37,106 bases of DNA. Origin: Kiloniellaceae bacterium. GTDB lineage: Bacteria; Pseudomonadota; Alphaproteobacteria; Kiloniellales; Kiloniellaceae. Below are positions 17,844 to 30,056 of the stretch, in pieces. The notes under the pieces are model-generated. The model was given only the letters and a program-made list of their open reading frames with translations, was not told the DNA's origin and did no database searches. Position 1 is the first letter of the stretch, and each line of letters opens with the position of its first letter. The stretch lies in the NCBI GenBank assembly GCA_009377535.1, contig WHTV01000036.1:1-37106 (forward strand), given 5' to 3'. The translations under genes were made by a program, and so were the position numbers.

Positions 17844-17874
17844 GCGCAGTTTTGCGAGGAAATAAACTGTGCGC
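17844..17874 (-). terminator. Imperfect stem-loop after frcA, possible terminator
   Basis: GCGCAGTTT and AAACTGTGCGC form an imperfect stem with a small bulge, about 10 bases beyond the frcA stop. No T-run follows on the minus strand, so an intrinsic terminator is doubtful. It may be a Rho-linked or stabilising hairpin separating the frc operon from the GntR promoter. Confidence 0.3.
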
Positions 17875-17884
17875 CTACGGAGAC

Positions 17885-18730
17885 CTATCGACCAGAGGTT
17901 ACCTCTCCCGCCGCGCTGGCGACGGACGGGGGCGATACCAGGGCACCCTCCGGCAGGGCGATCTCCTGCGGCGGCGCCATGGCCCCGGTCATGATGGCCA
18001 CCGCGTCGGACATCGAGAAATCCTGCGGGCGGATCACCGCGTGGCGGCGGCTGAGGCGATGGATGTGGATGCGATCCGCCACCTCGAAGACCTGCGGCAT
18101 GTTGTGCGAGATCAGCACGATCGGCATGCCGCGCGCCTTCACGTCGAGGATCAGCTCCAGGACCCGGCGGCTTTCCTTCACGCCGAGCGCCGCGGTCGGC
18201 TCGTCCATGATGACGAACTTGGTGGCGAAGGCCGCCGCGCGGGCGACCGCCACGCCCTGGCGCTGGCCGCCCGAGAGCGTCTCCACCGCCTGGGTGATCG
18301 ACTGCACCGTCATCAGTCCGAGGTCGGTCAGCTTCTGCCGCGCGAAATCGCGCATCTTTTTCTTGTCCAGCATCCTGAAGACGGCGCCGGCGATGCCCTC
18401 CTTGTAGAGCTCGCGGCCGAGGAACATGTTGTCGGCGATCGACAGCGCCGGCGAGAGGGCGAGGTTCTGGTAGACGGTTTCGATGCCGGCGTCGCGGGCT
18501 TCCATCGGCGACTTGAAGGCGATCGGCCGGTCGTCCAGCCGGATCTCCCCCTCGTCGACGTGGATGGCGCCGCAGAGCGCCTTCACCAGGGTCGACTTGC
18601 CGGCGCCGTTGTCGCCGATGATGGCAAGGACTTCGCCGGGGAAGAGGTCGAAATCGGCCTTGTCCATGGCGGTGACCCGGCCGTAGCGCTTGGTGAGGCC
18701 GCGGCCGGTCATGACGGGCTTCAGGCTCAT
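17885..18730 (-). CDS. frcA: Fructose-type sugar ABC transporter ATP-binding protein
   Basis: 281 residues from ATG 18730, which overlaps the permease stop as ATGA. Walker A is GDNGAGKST, the signature LSGGQRQGVAVARA, Walker B FVIMDEPTAALG and the switch LISHN. It has a single ATPase domain, unlike the double-domain RbsA/XylG proteins, and matches the FrcA type of rhizobia, which work as dimers. A 25-residue Pro/Ala-rich tail extends the C-terminus. It energises the FrcB-FrcC importer. The fructose assignment leans on the binding protein. Confidence 0.88.
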   Translation of the reverse strand: MSLKPVMTGRGLTKRYGRVTAMDKADFDLFPGEVLAIIGDNGAGKSTLVKALCGAIHVDEGEIRLDDRPIAFKSPMEARDAGIETVYQNLALSPALSIADNMFLGRELYKEGIAGAVFRMLDKKKMRDFARQKLTDLGLMTVQSITQAVETLSGGQRQGVAVARAAAFATKFVIMDEPTAALGVKESRRVLELILDVKARGMPIVLISHNMPQVFEVADRIHIHRLSRRHAVIRPQDFSMSDAVAIMTGAMAPPQEIALPEGALVSPPSVASAAGEVTSGR

Positions 18731-19962
18731 GCGCTCACCCTCCGGATCCACTGGTCCATGGCCACGGCCACGATGATGAGCAGGCCGACCGCGAAGGTCT
18801 GCCACAGCACCTCGACGCCACCCAGCTTGAGGCCGGAGCGGAACACGCCGACGATGAGGGCACCGAAGAGGGTGCCGAAGATCGAGCCGCGCCCGCCGAA
18901 CAGCGAGGTGCCGCCGATGACCACCGCGGTGATAGCATCGAGGTTGCCCTCGTAGAAGGACTGCGGCGAGGCCGAGCCGACCCGGCCGATGGCGGCCCAG
19001 CCGCCCAGGGCGCAGAGCAGGCCCGCCGTGCCGTAGACCGACAGCAGGATGCGATCGGTGCGGATGCCAGAGAGCTCGGCGGCCTCCTTATCGTCGCCCA
19101 CAGCGTAGACGGCGCGGCCCCAGCCGGTCCAGTTGAGGGCGTACCACAGCACCAGGAAGATGCCGAGCATGAGGAAGGAGCCGAGGGTGAACTGGGCGCC
19201 GAGAATCTCGACGCGCAGGCCGAAGATCTTCAGCAGCGGCGCCGCGGCATCGAGATCCTGGCTGCGGATGGTCTCCGATTCCGAATACCACAGGTTCAGG
19301 GCGAAGAAGATCGACCAGGCGCCCAGGGTGACGATGAAGGGCGGCAGCCTCAGCGCCAGCGCCGGGCCGAAGCCGAACCAGCCGACGACGAGGCCGGCGG
19401 CCATGCCGACCGGCACCACGTAGATCAGCGGCAGATCGAAGCTGAGCAGCAGGACCCAGGCGAGCACGGCGACGGCAACCGGCGCGAGGCGGGTGCGGGT
19501 GACCAGGCCGCCGTTGAACAGGCCGCAGGCGAGGCCGACGACGAGGCCGGCGAGCACGGCGAGGATCGACGGCAGATCGCCCTGCACCGCGAGACGCGCC
19601 ATCACCATGTAGCTCAGCACCATGATCGCCGCGACGCTGAGATCGATGCCGGCGGTCAGGATGACCAGGGTCTGGGCGGCGCCGAGGATGCCGATGACGG
19701 TGACCTGCTGGATGATCAGCGACAGATTGAACGGCGAGAAGAAGTTGTTGGCGACCGTCCCGAACACCAGGCAACTGAACACCAGCACCACCACCGGCGC
19801 GGCCGTCGGGTTGGCATGCAGGAAGTGGTGGAACCGGGCGAGTGGCGAGGTGTCGTGGACCTCGAAGGAGGCGACGTCCTGCGGGCCTTTGTCGAGCGCA
19901 CTTTCGTAGTCCTGGGGGCCACGGGTGGCGCCGCGCGGGGGGGCTGCCCGTTCGTCGGCCAT
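18727..19962 (-). CDS. frcC: Fructose-type sugar ABC transporter permease
   Basis: 411 residues from an ATG with GGGAGG upstream. It belongs to the RbsC/FrcC family: VTVIGILGAAQTLVILTAGIDLSVAAIM, LPPFIVTLGAWSI, YAVGDDKEAAELSGI and GRVGSASPQSFYEGNLDAITAVVIGGTSLFGGRGS are all hallmarks. A polar 45-residue N-terminal tail precedes the first helix. Compared with the FrcC pattern as I know it, where GLLVTR runs straight into LPPFIVTLG, about 49 extra residues (157-205, mostly hydrophobic) are inserted and probably add two membrane spans. This explains a length well above the usual 330-360. The gene overlaps frcA by four bases. Confidence 0.9.
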   Translation of the reverse strand: MADERAAPPRGATRGPQDYESALDKGPQDVASFEVHDTSPLARFHHFLHANPTAAPVVVLVFSCLVFGTVANNFFSPFNLSLIIQQVTVIGILGAAQTLVILTAGIDLSVAAIMVLSYMVMARLAVQGDLPSILAVLAGLVVGLACGLFNGGLVTRTRLAPVAVAVLAWVLLLSFDLPLIYVVPVGMAAGLVVGWFGFGPALALRLPPFIVTLGAWSIFFALNLWYSESETIRSQDLDAAAPLLKIFGLRVEILGAQFTLGSFLMLGIFLVLWYALNWTGWGRAVYAVGDDKEAAELSGIRTDRILLSVYGTAGLLCALGGWAAIGRVGSASPQSFYEGNLDAITAVVIGGTSLFGGRGSIFGTLFGALIVGVFRSGLKLGGVEVLWQTFAVGLLIIVAVAMDQWIRRVSA

Positions 19963-20006
19963 GGCACAGACCTCCCTAGTCTATCGGCAGTTTTCCGCGG
20001 TTATCC

Positions 20007-20031
20007 GGGGGAGGCGCCGGGCGCCTCCCCC
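20007..20031 (-). other. GC-rich hairpin between frcB and frcC
   Basis: GGGGGAGGCGC and GCGCCTCCCCC form a perfect 11-bp stem with a CGG loop in the 110-base gap between the binding protein and permease genes. No T-run follows. Such hairpins often stabilise the upstream binding-protein message or partly terminate transcription, giving more FrcB than FrcC/FrcA. Confidence 0.6.
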
Positions 20032-20072
20032 TGCTCTGCCATTTCCGGCTGGACCACAGGCCCGGCGCCGGC

Positions 20073-21113
20073 CTAGCCCCAGCACTGCGCCAAGGCTTCT
20101 TCCGAGGTGATCGAGGGAATGCCTTCGACCGGCTCGTCGGTCACCAGCTTGACGCCGGTGTCGTAGAAGCCGAGGCCTTCGGTGTTGGTCGGTTTCTTGC
20201 CGGTCTTGGCGAACTCGGCCACCGCCTCGACGCCGAGCGAAGCCATCAGGAGCGGAAACTGCATGGAGGTCGCGCCGATGATGCCTTCCTTCACGTTCTG
20301 CACGCCGGGACAGCCGCCGTCGACCGAGACGATGAGGACCTGGTCAGTGAGGCCGAAGGACTTCAGGCCTTCGTAGGCGCCGGCGGCGGCAGGCTCGTTG
20401 ATGGTGTGGATGACGTTGATGCCGGAGTCCTTCTGCAGCAAGTTCTCGATGGCGGTGCGCCCGCCTTCCTCGGAGCCCTGCGTGGTGTCGCCGCCGACCA
20501 GGCGCGGATCGTCCTCGTCGTACATCTTGTTGACGTCCTTCACGTCGACGCCGAAGCCCTTCAGGAAGCCCTGGTTGCGCAGCACGTCCACGGTGATATG
20601 CGCTTCGGAAAGATCCAGGGTGGCAATCTTGGCCTGTGTGGTGTCGTCCATCGTGGCCGCGGCCCATTGGCCGATCAGCTCGCCGGCCTTGAAGTTGTCG
20701 GTGGCGAAGGTGGCGTCGGCGATCTCCGGCGGATCGAAGGGCGTGTCGAGGGCGATGACCAGCAGGCCGGCCTCGCGCGCGCGCTTCACGGTGTCGGCCA
20801 GGCCGACCGGATCGGAGGGCGTGATGAGGATGCCCTTGGCGCCGGCGGCCACCAGGCTCTCGATCGCCTCGATCTGGGCTCCGTTGTCGCCGTCGTACTT
20901 GCCGGCGAAGGTGCGCAGTTCGACGCCCAGCTCCGCGGCCTTGGCGGCGGCCCCTTCGCGCATCTTCACGAAAAAGGGATTGGTGTTGGTCTTGGTGATC
21001 AGTCCGACGATGATGTCTTCGGCCAGCGCCGGCGCAGCGATCCCGCTGGCCGCGACGCCGCCGAAGGCGAGCAAGCTGGCCGCTGCAAATGTTCCGATGA
21101 GCTTCGATTTCAT
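20073..21113 (-). CDS. frcB: Fructose ABC transporter substrate-binding protein
   Basis: 346 residues with signal peptide ending around PALA-EDI (residue 31). The mature protein is a periplasmic-binding-protein type I (ribose-binding-like). Its text is very close to rhizobial FrcB as I recall it: [100 protein letters not shown] and the ending CWG. FrcB binds fructose, and in Sinorhizobium also mannose and ribose. It heads the frcB-frcC-frcA operon and is divergent from glgC. GGGAGG lies upstream of the ATG. A fructokinase, present beside some frc operons, is not found here. Confidence 0.92.
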   Translation of the reverse strand: MKSKLIGTFAAASLLAFGGVAASGIAAPALAEDIIVGLITKTNTNPFFVKMREGAAAKAAELGVELRTFAGKYDGDNGAQIEAIESLVAAGAKGILITPSDPVGLADTVKRAREAGLLVIALDTPFDPPEIADATFATDNFKAGELIGQWAAATMDDTTQAKIATLDLSEAHITVDVLRNQGFLKGFGVDVKDVNKMYDEDDPRLVGGDTTQGSEEGGRTAIENLLQKDSGINVIHTINEPAAAGAYEGLKSFGLTDQVLIVSVDGGCPGVQNVKEGIIGATSMQFPLLMASLGVEAVAEFAKTGKKPTNTEGLGFYDTGVKLVTDEPVEGIPSITSEEALAQCWG

Positions 21114-21214
21114 TGAAATGTTCCTCCCAAGGGATAGACGTAGGGTCTAGGGTCGGTTCTTGTGGGCTTCTCGATCGCCCGGCCCCGCGAAGCTTAAGCG
21201 CCTCCATTAAACCA

Positions 21215-21244
21215 ACGTTAGCTCTCGACCGCCGCGTGTGTCAA
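21215..21244 (-). promoter_or_regulatory. Candidate promoter of frcBCA
   Basis: On the minus strand TTGACA (21244-21239) is a perfect -35 box. TAACGT (21220-21215) is a fair -10 box after an 18-base spacer. The start of frcB lies about 100 bases further on. The -35 box overlaps the outer arm of the putative operator. Confidence 0.45.
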
Positions 21245-21245
21245 T

Positions 21246-21268
21246 AAATAAATCATCTTGAATTTGTT
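21246..21268. promoter_or_regulatory. Putative ROK-regulator operator in the frcB-glgC divergent region
   Basis: AAATAAATC-N5-GAATTTGTT, flanked by a wider perfect pair CAATAA/TTATTG (21242-21247 and 21267-21272). It is AT-rich in a GC-rich genome and resembles the A/T-armed sites of NagC/Mlc-type ROK repressors. A related sequence with the same spacing lies upstream of the ROK gene at 30012-30034. The site lies between the two candidate -35 boxes of the divergent promoters. Confidence 0.6.
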
Positions 21269-21269
21269 A

Positions 21270-21298
21270 TTGGCAGGCGGGGCCCAACTGCGCATGAT
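21270..21298 (+). promoter_or_regulatory. Candidate promoter of glgC operon
   Basis: TTGGCA (21270-21275), a 17-base spacer, then CATGAT (21293-21298). The match is moderate. It abuts the putative operator on its right, mirroring the frcB promoter on its left. The glgC start codon lies 115 bases downstream. Confidence 0.35.
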
Positions 21299-21413
21299 CG
21301 TGTACCGGCCGACTGCAGTACCGAGCGCCGCATCCCCTGGCCTCGCTGGGGCGTTCAAGGCTAAGGCGGACGGCAGAAGATAAGGGCCGGCGCGACAAAA
21401 CGGGAGGAACAGG

Positions 21414-22682
21414 ATGTACAAAAGTCCAAGCGGTGCAGGAGCTCTCAGTCGGCAGGCCATGGCGTTCGTGCTGGCCGGCGGTCGCGGCAGCCGCCTGGAG
21501 GAACTCACTGCCCGTCGCGCCAAGCCGGCGGTCTTCTTCGGCGGCAAGAGCCGCATCATCGACTTCGCGCTCTCCAACGCGGTGAATTCCGGCATCCGGC
21601 GCATCGGCGTCGCCACCCAGTACAAAGCGCACAGCCTGATCCGCCACCTGCAGCGCGGCTGGAACTTCTTTCGGGCCGAGCGCAACGAGATGCTCGACAT
21701 CCTGCCGGCCTCGCAGCGCGTCGACGAGCGCCAATGGTATCTCGGCACCGCCGACGCCGTCACCCAGAACATCGACATCATCGAAGACTACGGCGTGAAG
21801 TACATCGTCATCCTGGCCGGCGACCATATCTACAAGATGGACTACAGCGTCATGCTGGCCCAGCACGTCGAGACGGCCGCCGACGTCACCGTCGGCTGCG
21901 TCGAGGTGCCGCGCCTGGAAGCCAGCGCGTTCGGTGTCATGCACGTGGACAAGTCCTCGCGCATCATCGACTTCTTCGAGAAGCCGGTCGACCCGCCCGC
22001 CATGCCCGGAAGCCCGGAGGTCGCGCTGGCTTCCATGGGCATCTACGTCTTCGAAACCGATTTTCTCATCGATCTGCTGCGCAAGGACGCGGCCGACCCG
22101 AACTCCGCCCACGACTTCGGCAAGGACCTCATTCCCCACCTCGTGAGGCACGGCAAGGCCGTGGCCCACAAGTTCTCCGATTCCTGCGTGATGACGGGCT
22201 CGGAGCCGCGCCCCTACTGGCGCGACGTCGGCACGGTGGATGCTTTCTGGCAGGCCAACATCGACCTGACCGATTTCGTGCCGGAGCTCGACATCTACTC
22301 GGAGGACTGGCCGATCTGGACCTACAGCGAGCTGTCGCCGCCCGCCAAGTTCATCCATGACGAGACGGACCGGCGCGGCACCGCGGTCTCCTCCATGGTC
22401 TCCGGCGGCTGCATCGTCTCTGGCTCCAACGTTCTCGAAAGCCTGCTGTTCACCGGCGTGCACTGCCATTCCTACAGCCAGCTGGAAAGGGTGGTCGCGC
22501 TGCCCTACTGCATCATCAACCGCAATGCCCGGCTGACCAAGGTGGTGCTGGACCGTGGCGTGGTGGTTCCCGAAGGCCTTGTCGTCGGCGAGGACCCGGA
22601 GGAAGATGCCCGCCGCTTCCGCGTCAGCGCAGGCGGGGTCACGCTGATCACCCAGAACATGATCGACGCCCTGCCCGGCTGA
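21414..22682 (+). CDS. glgC: Glucose-1-phosphate adenylyltransferase (ADP-glucose pyrophosphorylase)
   Basis: 422 residues from an ATG preceded by GGGAGGAACAGG. It makes ADP-glucose from ATP and glucose-1-phosphate, the committed step of glycogen synthesis. The nucleotide-binding motif is [15 protein letters not shown] (18-32), followed by [22 protein letters not shown], the substrate-binding FFEKPVDPP and a C-terminal left-handed beta-helix domain. Arg34 stands where the E. coli enzyme has Lys39, the fructose-1,6-bisphosphate activator site. Alphaproteobacterial enzymes of this type are generally activated by pyruvate and fructose-6-phosphate, which would fit the adjacent fructose importer; regulation here is inferred. 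First gene of the glg operon. Confidence 0.97.
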   Translation: MYKSPSGAGALSRQAMAFVLAGGRGSRLEELTARRAKPAVFFGGKSRIIDFALSNAVNSGIRRIGVATQYKAHSLIRHLQRGWNFFRAERNEMLDILPASQRVDERQWYLGTADAVTQNIDIIEDYGVKYIVILAGDHIYKMDYSVMLAQHVETAADVTVGCVEVPRLEASAFGVMHVDKSSRIIDFFEKPVDPPAMPGSPEVALASMGIYVFETDFLIDLLRKDAADPNSAHDFGKDLIPHLVRHGKAVAHKFSDSCVMTGSEPRPYWRDVGTVDAFWQANIDLTDFVPELDIYSEDWPIWTYSELSPPAKFIHDETDRRGTAVSSMVSGGCIVSGSNVLESLLFTGVHCHSYSQLERVVALPYCIINRNARLTKVVLDRGVVVPEGLVVGEDPEEDARRFRVSAGGVTLITQNMIDALPG

Positions 22683-22733
22683 TCCCGCAAGCAGCCCGCC
22701 TTGAACCCTCGCCTGTCCGGAAAGCGCCGCCCC

Positions 22734-24191
22734 ATGAAGGCCTTGTTCGTCGCCTCCGAGTGCGTGCCCTTCGTGAAGACCGGAGGGCTCGCCGACGTCG
22801 TGGGCGCCCTGTCCAGCGCCCTGGCGGCCGAGGGCGTGGAGGTGCGCGTGCTGCTGCCCGCCTATCCGGCGGTGAAGGCGGCGCTGCCCGCCAGCACCAC
22901 GACCGTCAGCCCGGGCAGGCTGCCCGGCGGGCGGGCCCGGCTGATCGCCGCCGAGGCGGCGGGCCTCGACATCCTGGCGCTCGACGCCCCGCGCCTCTTC
23001 GCGCGGCCGGGCAATCCCTACCTCGGGCCCGACGGCAAGGACTGGCCCGACAATCACCTGCGCTACGGCGCGCTCTGTCGCGCCGCCGCGCGCATCGCGC
23101 AGGATGGTCTCGCCGGCTGGCGACCCGACATCGTCCACGCCCACGATTGGCAGAGCGGTCTGGTGCCGGCCTATCTGAAGCTCGGCACCGCGAAGGCAGC
23201 GGCGAATACGCCGCCCGTGCTCATGACCGTCCATAACGTCGCCTTCCAGGGACTGTTTCCCGCCGAGGCCGTACCGGCGCTCGGCCTGCCGGCGCGCGGC
23301 TTCACCCCCGACGGCTTCGAGTTCTTCGGGCAGCTCGGCTTCCTGAAGGCTGGCCTCGTCTATGCCGACCGCCTCGGCACCGTCAGCCCGACCTACGCCC
23401 GCGAGCTGGCAAGCGCCTCATTCGGCATGGGCCTGGAGGGCGTCATCGCCCATCGCCGCGCCGAACTGAGCGGCATCCTCAACGGCATCGACCTCGAGAC
23501 CTGGAATCCGGCGAGCGACCCGCTGATCGCCGCGCCCTACGCGGCGGGCCGCCTGGCGCCCAAGGCGAAGAGCCGCAAGGCCCTGGCCGACCGCTTCCGG
23601 CTGGAGGACAGCGGGGCGGGGCCGCTGTTCTGCGTGGTCAGCCGGCTGACCCGGCAAAAAGGCCTCGACCTGCTGCTGGAAGCACTGCCGCGGCTGCTGG
23701 CACGCGGCGCGCACCTCGCCGTGCTGGGCGCCGGCGACGGCGACCTAGAGGCAGCCTTCGCCGCGGCGGCGCGCAACAACCCCGGCCGCATCGGCGTCGT
23801 CATCGGCTACGACGAGGCGCTGTCACACCTGATGCAGGGCGGCGGCGATGCCATCCTGGTGCCCTCGCGCTTCGAGCCCTGCGGCCTGACGCAGCTCTAC
23901 GGCCTGCGCTACGGGACCCTGCCGGTGGTGGCGCGGACCGGCGGCCTGGCCGACACCGTGATCGACGCCAACGCGGCGGCCCTCGAGGCAGGCGTGGCGA
24001 CGGGCTTCCAATTCTCGCCTGTCACCGCCGCTGCGCTGGGCGATGCCATCGAGCGCGCCTGTGATGCCTTTACCGACAGGAAGCTCTGGACCGCCATGAT
24101 GCGCCGCGCCATGAAGCAGCCGGTCGGCTGGGAAAGCTCGGCCGCAGCCTATGCCAAGGTCTACGCCGAGATGCTCGAGGCCCGCGCATGA
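22734..24191 (+). CDS. glgA: Glycogen synthase (ADP-glucose dependent, GT5)
   Basis: 485 residues from ATG 22734; a TTG at 22701 in frame is less likely because MKALFVASECVPFVKTGGLADVVGAL is the usual N-terminus. Lys15 in KTGGLADV binds ADP-glucose. The C-terminal Rossmann domain has SRLTRQKGLDLLLEALP and the donor-site motif SRFEPCGLTQLYGLRYGTLPVVARTGGLADTV. It lengthens alpha-1,4-glucan chains. The gene lies 51 bases after glgC and overlaps glgX by four bases (ATGA). Confidence 0.97.
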   Translation: MKALFVASECVPFVKTGGLADVVGALSSALAAEGVEVRVLLPAYPAVKAALPASTTTVSPGRLPGGRARLIAAEAAGLDILALDAPRLFARPGNPYLGPDGKDWPDNHLRYGALCRAAARIAQDGLAGWRPDIVHAHDWQSGLVPAYLKLGTAKAAANTPPVLMTVHNVAFQGLFPAEAVPALGLPARGFTPDGFEFFGQLGFLKAGLVYADRLGTVSPTYARELASASFGMGLEGVIAHRRAELSGILNGIDLETWNPASDPLIAAPYAAGRLAPKAKSRKALADRFRLEDSGAGPLFCVVSRLTRQKGLDLLLEALPRLLARGAHLAVLGAGDGDLEAAFAAAARNNPGRIGVVIGYDEALSHLMQGGGDAILVPSRFEPCGLTQLYGLRYGTLPVVARTGGLADTVIDANAAALEAGVATGFQFSPVTAAALGDAIERACDAFTDRKLWTAMMRRAMKQPVGWESSAAAYAKVYAEMLEARA

Positions 24192-26283
24192 AGACGCAGA
24201 CGACGCGCAACCTCCGGGCCGGGTCGCCGGCGCCGCTCGGGGTCACCTGGGACGGCGAGGGCGCCAATGTCGCGGTGTTCTCCGAGAACGCCACGCAGAT
24301 CGAGCTCTGCCTGTTCTCCGAAGACGGCCAGCGGGAGACGGCGCGCCTGCCGCTGCCGGAGAAGACGGGCCCGGTCTGGCATGGCTACCTGCCGGGACTC
24401 GCCCCCGGCGCGCTCTACGGCTTGCGCGCCCACGGTCCCTACACGCCCGAGCGCGGCCACCGCTTCAACCCGCACAAGCTGCTGCTCGACCCCTATGCGC
24501 GCGCCCTGACCGACCGCGTCAGCGCGGGCGACGCCACTCTCGGGTACGATCCCGCCGCCGCCGAAGGCGATCTCTCCTTCTCGACCCTCGACAGCGCCGC
24601 GGCGATGCCCAAATGCGTGGTAACGGCGCCGCCCCCGCCGGTGCCGGCGGCGGAGCGGCCGGACACGCCCTGGGCCGACACGATCCTCTACGAGGCCCAC
24701 CCCAAGGGCCTGACGCAACTGTGGCCCGACCTGCCGGAGGACCTGCGCGGTAGCTACGAGGCACTGGCCGCCGCGCCGGTGTTGGAGCACCTGGTTTCCC
24801 TCGGCATCACCGCGGTGGAGCTGCTGCCGGTGCAGGCCCTGGTCGACGACCGTCGGCTGGTCGAGATGGGCCTGGTCAACTACTGGGGCTACAACACCAT
24901 CGGCTTCTTCTCGCCGGAGCCGCGCTACTTCGGCCCGGCAGGTCCGGCCGGCTTCCGCGAGACGGTGCGCCGCCTGCATGCCGCCGGCCTCGAGGTCGTC
25001 CTCGACGTCGTCTACAACCACACTGCCGAGAGCGACCAGAACGGACCGACCCTGTCGTTCCGCGGCCTCGACAACGCCGCCTACTACCGCCTGCAGCAGG
25101 GACAGAAGCGCCTCTATGTGAACGACACCGGCTGCGGCAACACGCTGAACCTGGCACACCCCTACGTGCTGCGCCTGGTGCTGGACAGCCTGCGCTGGTG
25201 GGTCGAGGCGATGGGGGTCGACGGCTTCCGCTTCGATCTCGCCACCACCCTCGGCCGCGAAGCGCAGGGCTTCGACCCTTCCGGCGGCTTCTTCGACGCG
25301 CTGCGCCAGGACCCTGTGCTGTCGCGGGTGAAGCTGATCGCCGAGCCCTGGGACATCGGCCCCGGCGGCTACCGCCTCGGCGAGTTCCCGCCGCCCTTTG
25401 CGGAGTGGAACGACGCCTTCCGCGACGGCGTACGCAAGTTCTGGCGCGGCGATGCCCATGCCGCCCAGAACATGGCCGAGCGCCTGCTCGGCTCGGCCGG
25501 CACCTTCGACCGCGACGGCCGGCGCAGCTGGTCGTCGGTGAACTACGTCGCCTGCCACGACGGCTTCACCCTGGCCGACGTCACCACCTACAGCGGCAAG
25601 CACAACGAGGCCAACGGCGAGGAAAACCGCGACGGCCACGACGAGAACTTCAGCGACAACAACGGCGAGGAGGGCGAAAGTGAGGACACGGAGATTCGCC
25701 TGCGGCGCGCCCGGCGGCGGCGCAACCTGCTGGCAACACTGTTCCTCGCCCAGGGCACGCCGATGCTGCGCGCCGGCGACGAGATCGGCGACAGCCAGCA
25801 GGGCAACAACAACGCCTACTGCCAGGACAACCCGATCAGCTGGGTCGACTGGCCGGCCGCGGACCCTGCGCTGCTCGGCTTTACCCGCCGGGTGATTGCC
25901 TTCCGCAAGGCGCACCCCTGTCTCAGGCAGCCCTGGTTCCTGCATGGGCGCAAGCGTCGGGAGGACGGCCAGGAGGACGTGAAGTGGCTGGGCCTCCACG
26001 GCGGCCAGGTAAACTGGCGCGATCCTGGCCTCGCAGGTTTCTGCCTGGTACTGCGCGAGTCGGCCGAAGCGCCCGACTACGCCACCGACGGCGACGTCGT
26101 GGTGCTGGCCTTCAACGGCTCGCACCGGCCGGTGACGACGCTGCTGCCGGCGCCGCCCAAGGGCCGCGTCTGGGTGCGCGCGCTCGACACCGCCCAGCCG
26201 GAAGCGCCGAAATCAGTCTGCAGAGACAAGCGCCAGGATCTTCCGGCCGAAGCCCTGGTGGCCTTCGAAAGCGGAGAGCTGCT

Positions 26284-26287
<4 letters not shown>
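24188..26287 (+). CDS. glgX: Glycogen debranching enzyme GlgX (GH13 isoamylase type)
   Basis: 699 residues. An N-terminal carbohydrate-binding module 48 (GSPAPLGVTWDGEGANVAVFSENA) precedes the GH13 barrel. Active-site motifs are VLDVVYNHTAE, the nucleophile Asp350 in GFRFDLATTLGR, acid Glu386 in LIAEPWDIGPGG and Asp458 in CHDGFTLADVTTY. It removes alpha-1,6 branches from phosphorylase-trimmed glycogen. Starts within the glgA stop (ATGA) and ends overlapping the next gene (GTGA), so glgA-glgX-malQ are translationally linked. Confidence 0.96.
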
Positions 26288-29984
<3,697 letters not shown>

Positions 29985-30011
29985 ACAGCGGCGAATGCGC
30001 CAGCGAATAAA

Positions 30012-30034
30012 AAATAAATCACCAAGAATTATTT
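30012..30034. promoter_or_regulatory. Putative ROK-regulator operator upstream of its own gene
   Basis: AAATAAATC-N5-GAATTATTT; the arms match as an inverted repeat at 8 of 9 positions. The left arm is identical to the frcB-glgC site and the right arm shares GAATT and a final TT. It lies 22 bases upstream of the ROK start codon, in the only AT-rich patch of the pgm-ROK gap, as expected for autoregulation. Confidence 0.6.
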
Positions 30035-30056
30035 GCCTGCTAGGCGGGGAGATTGC

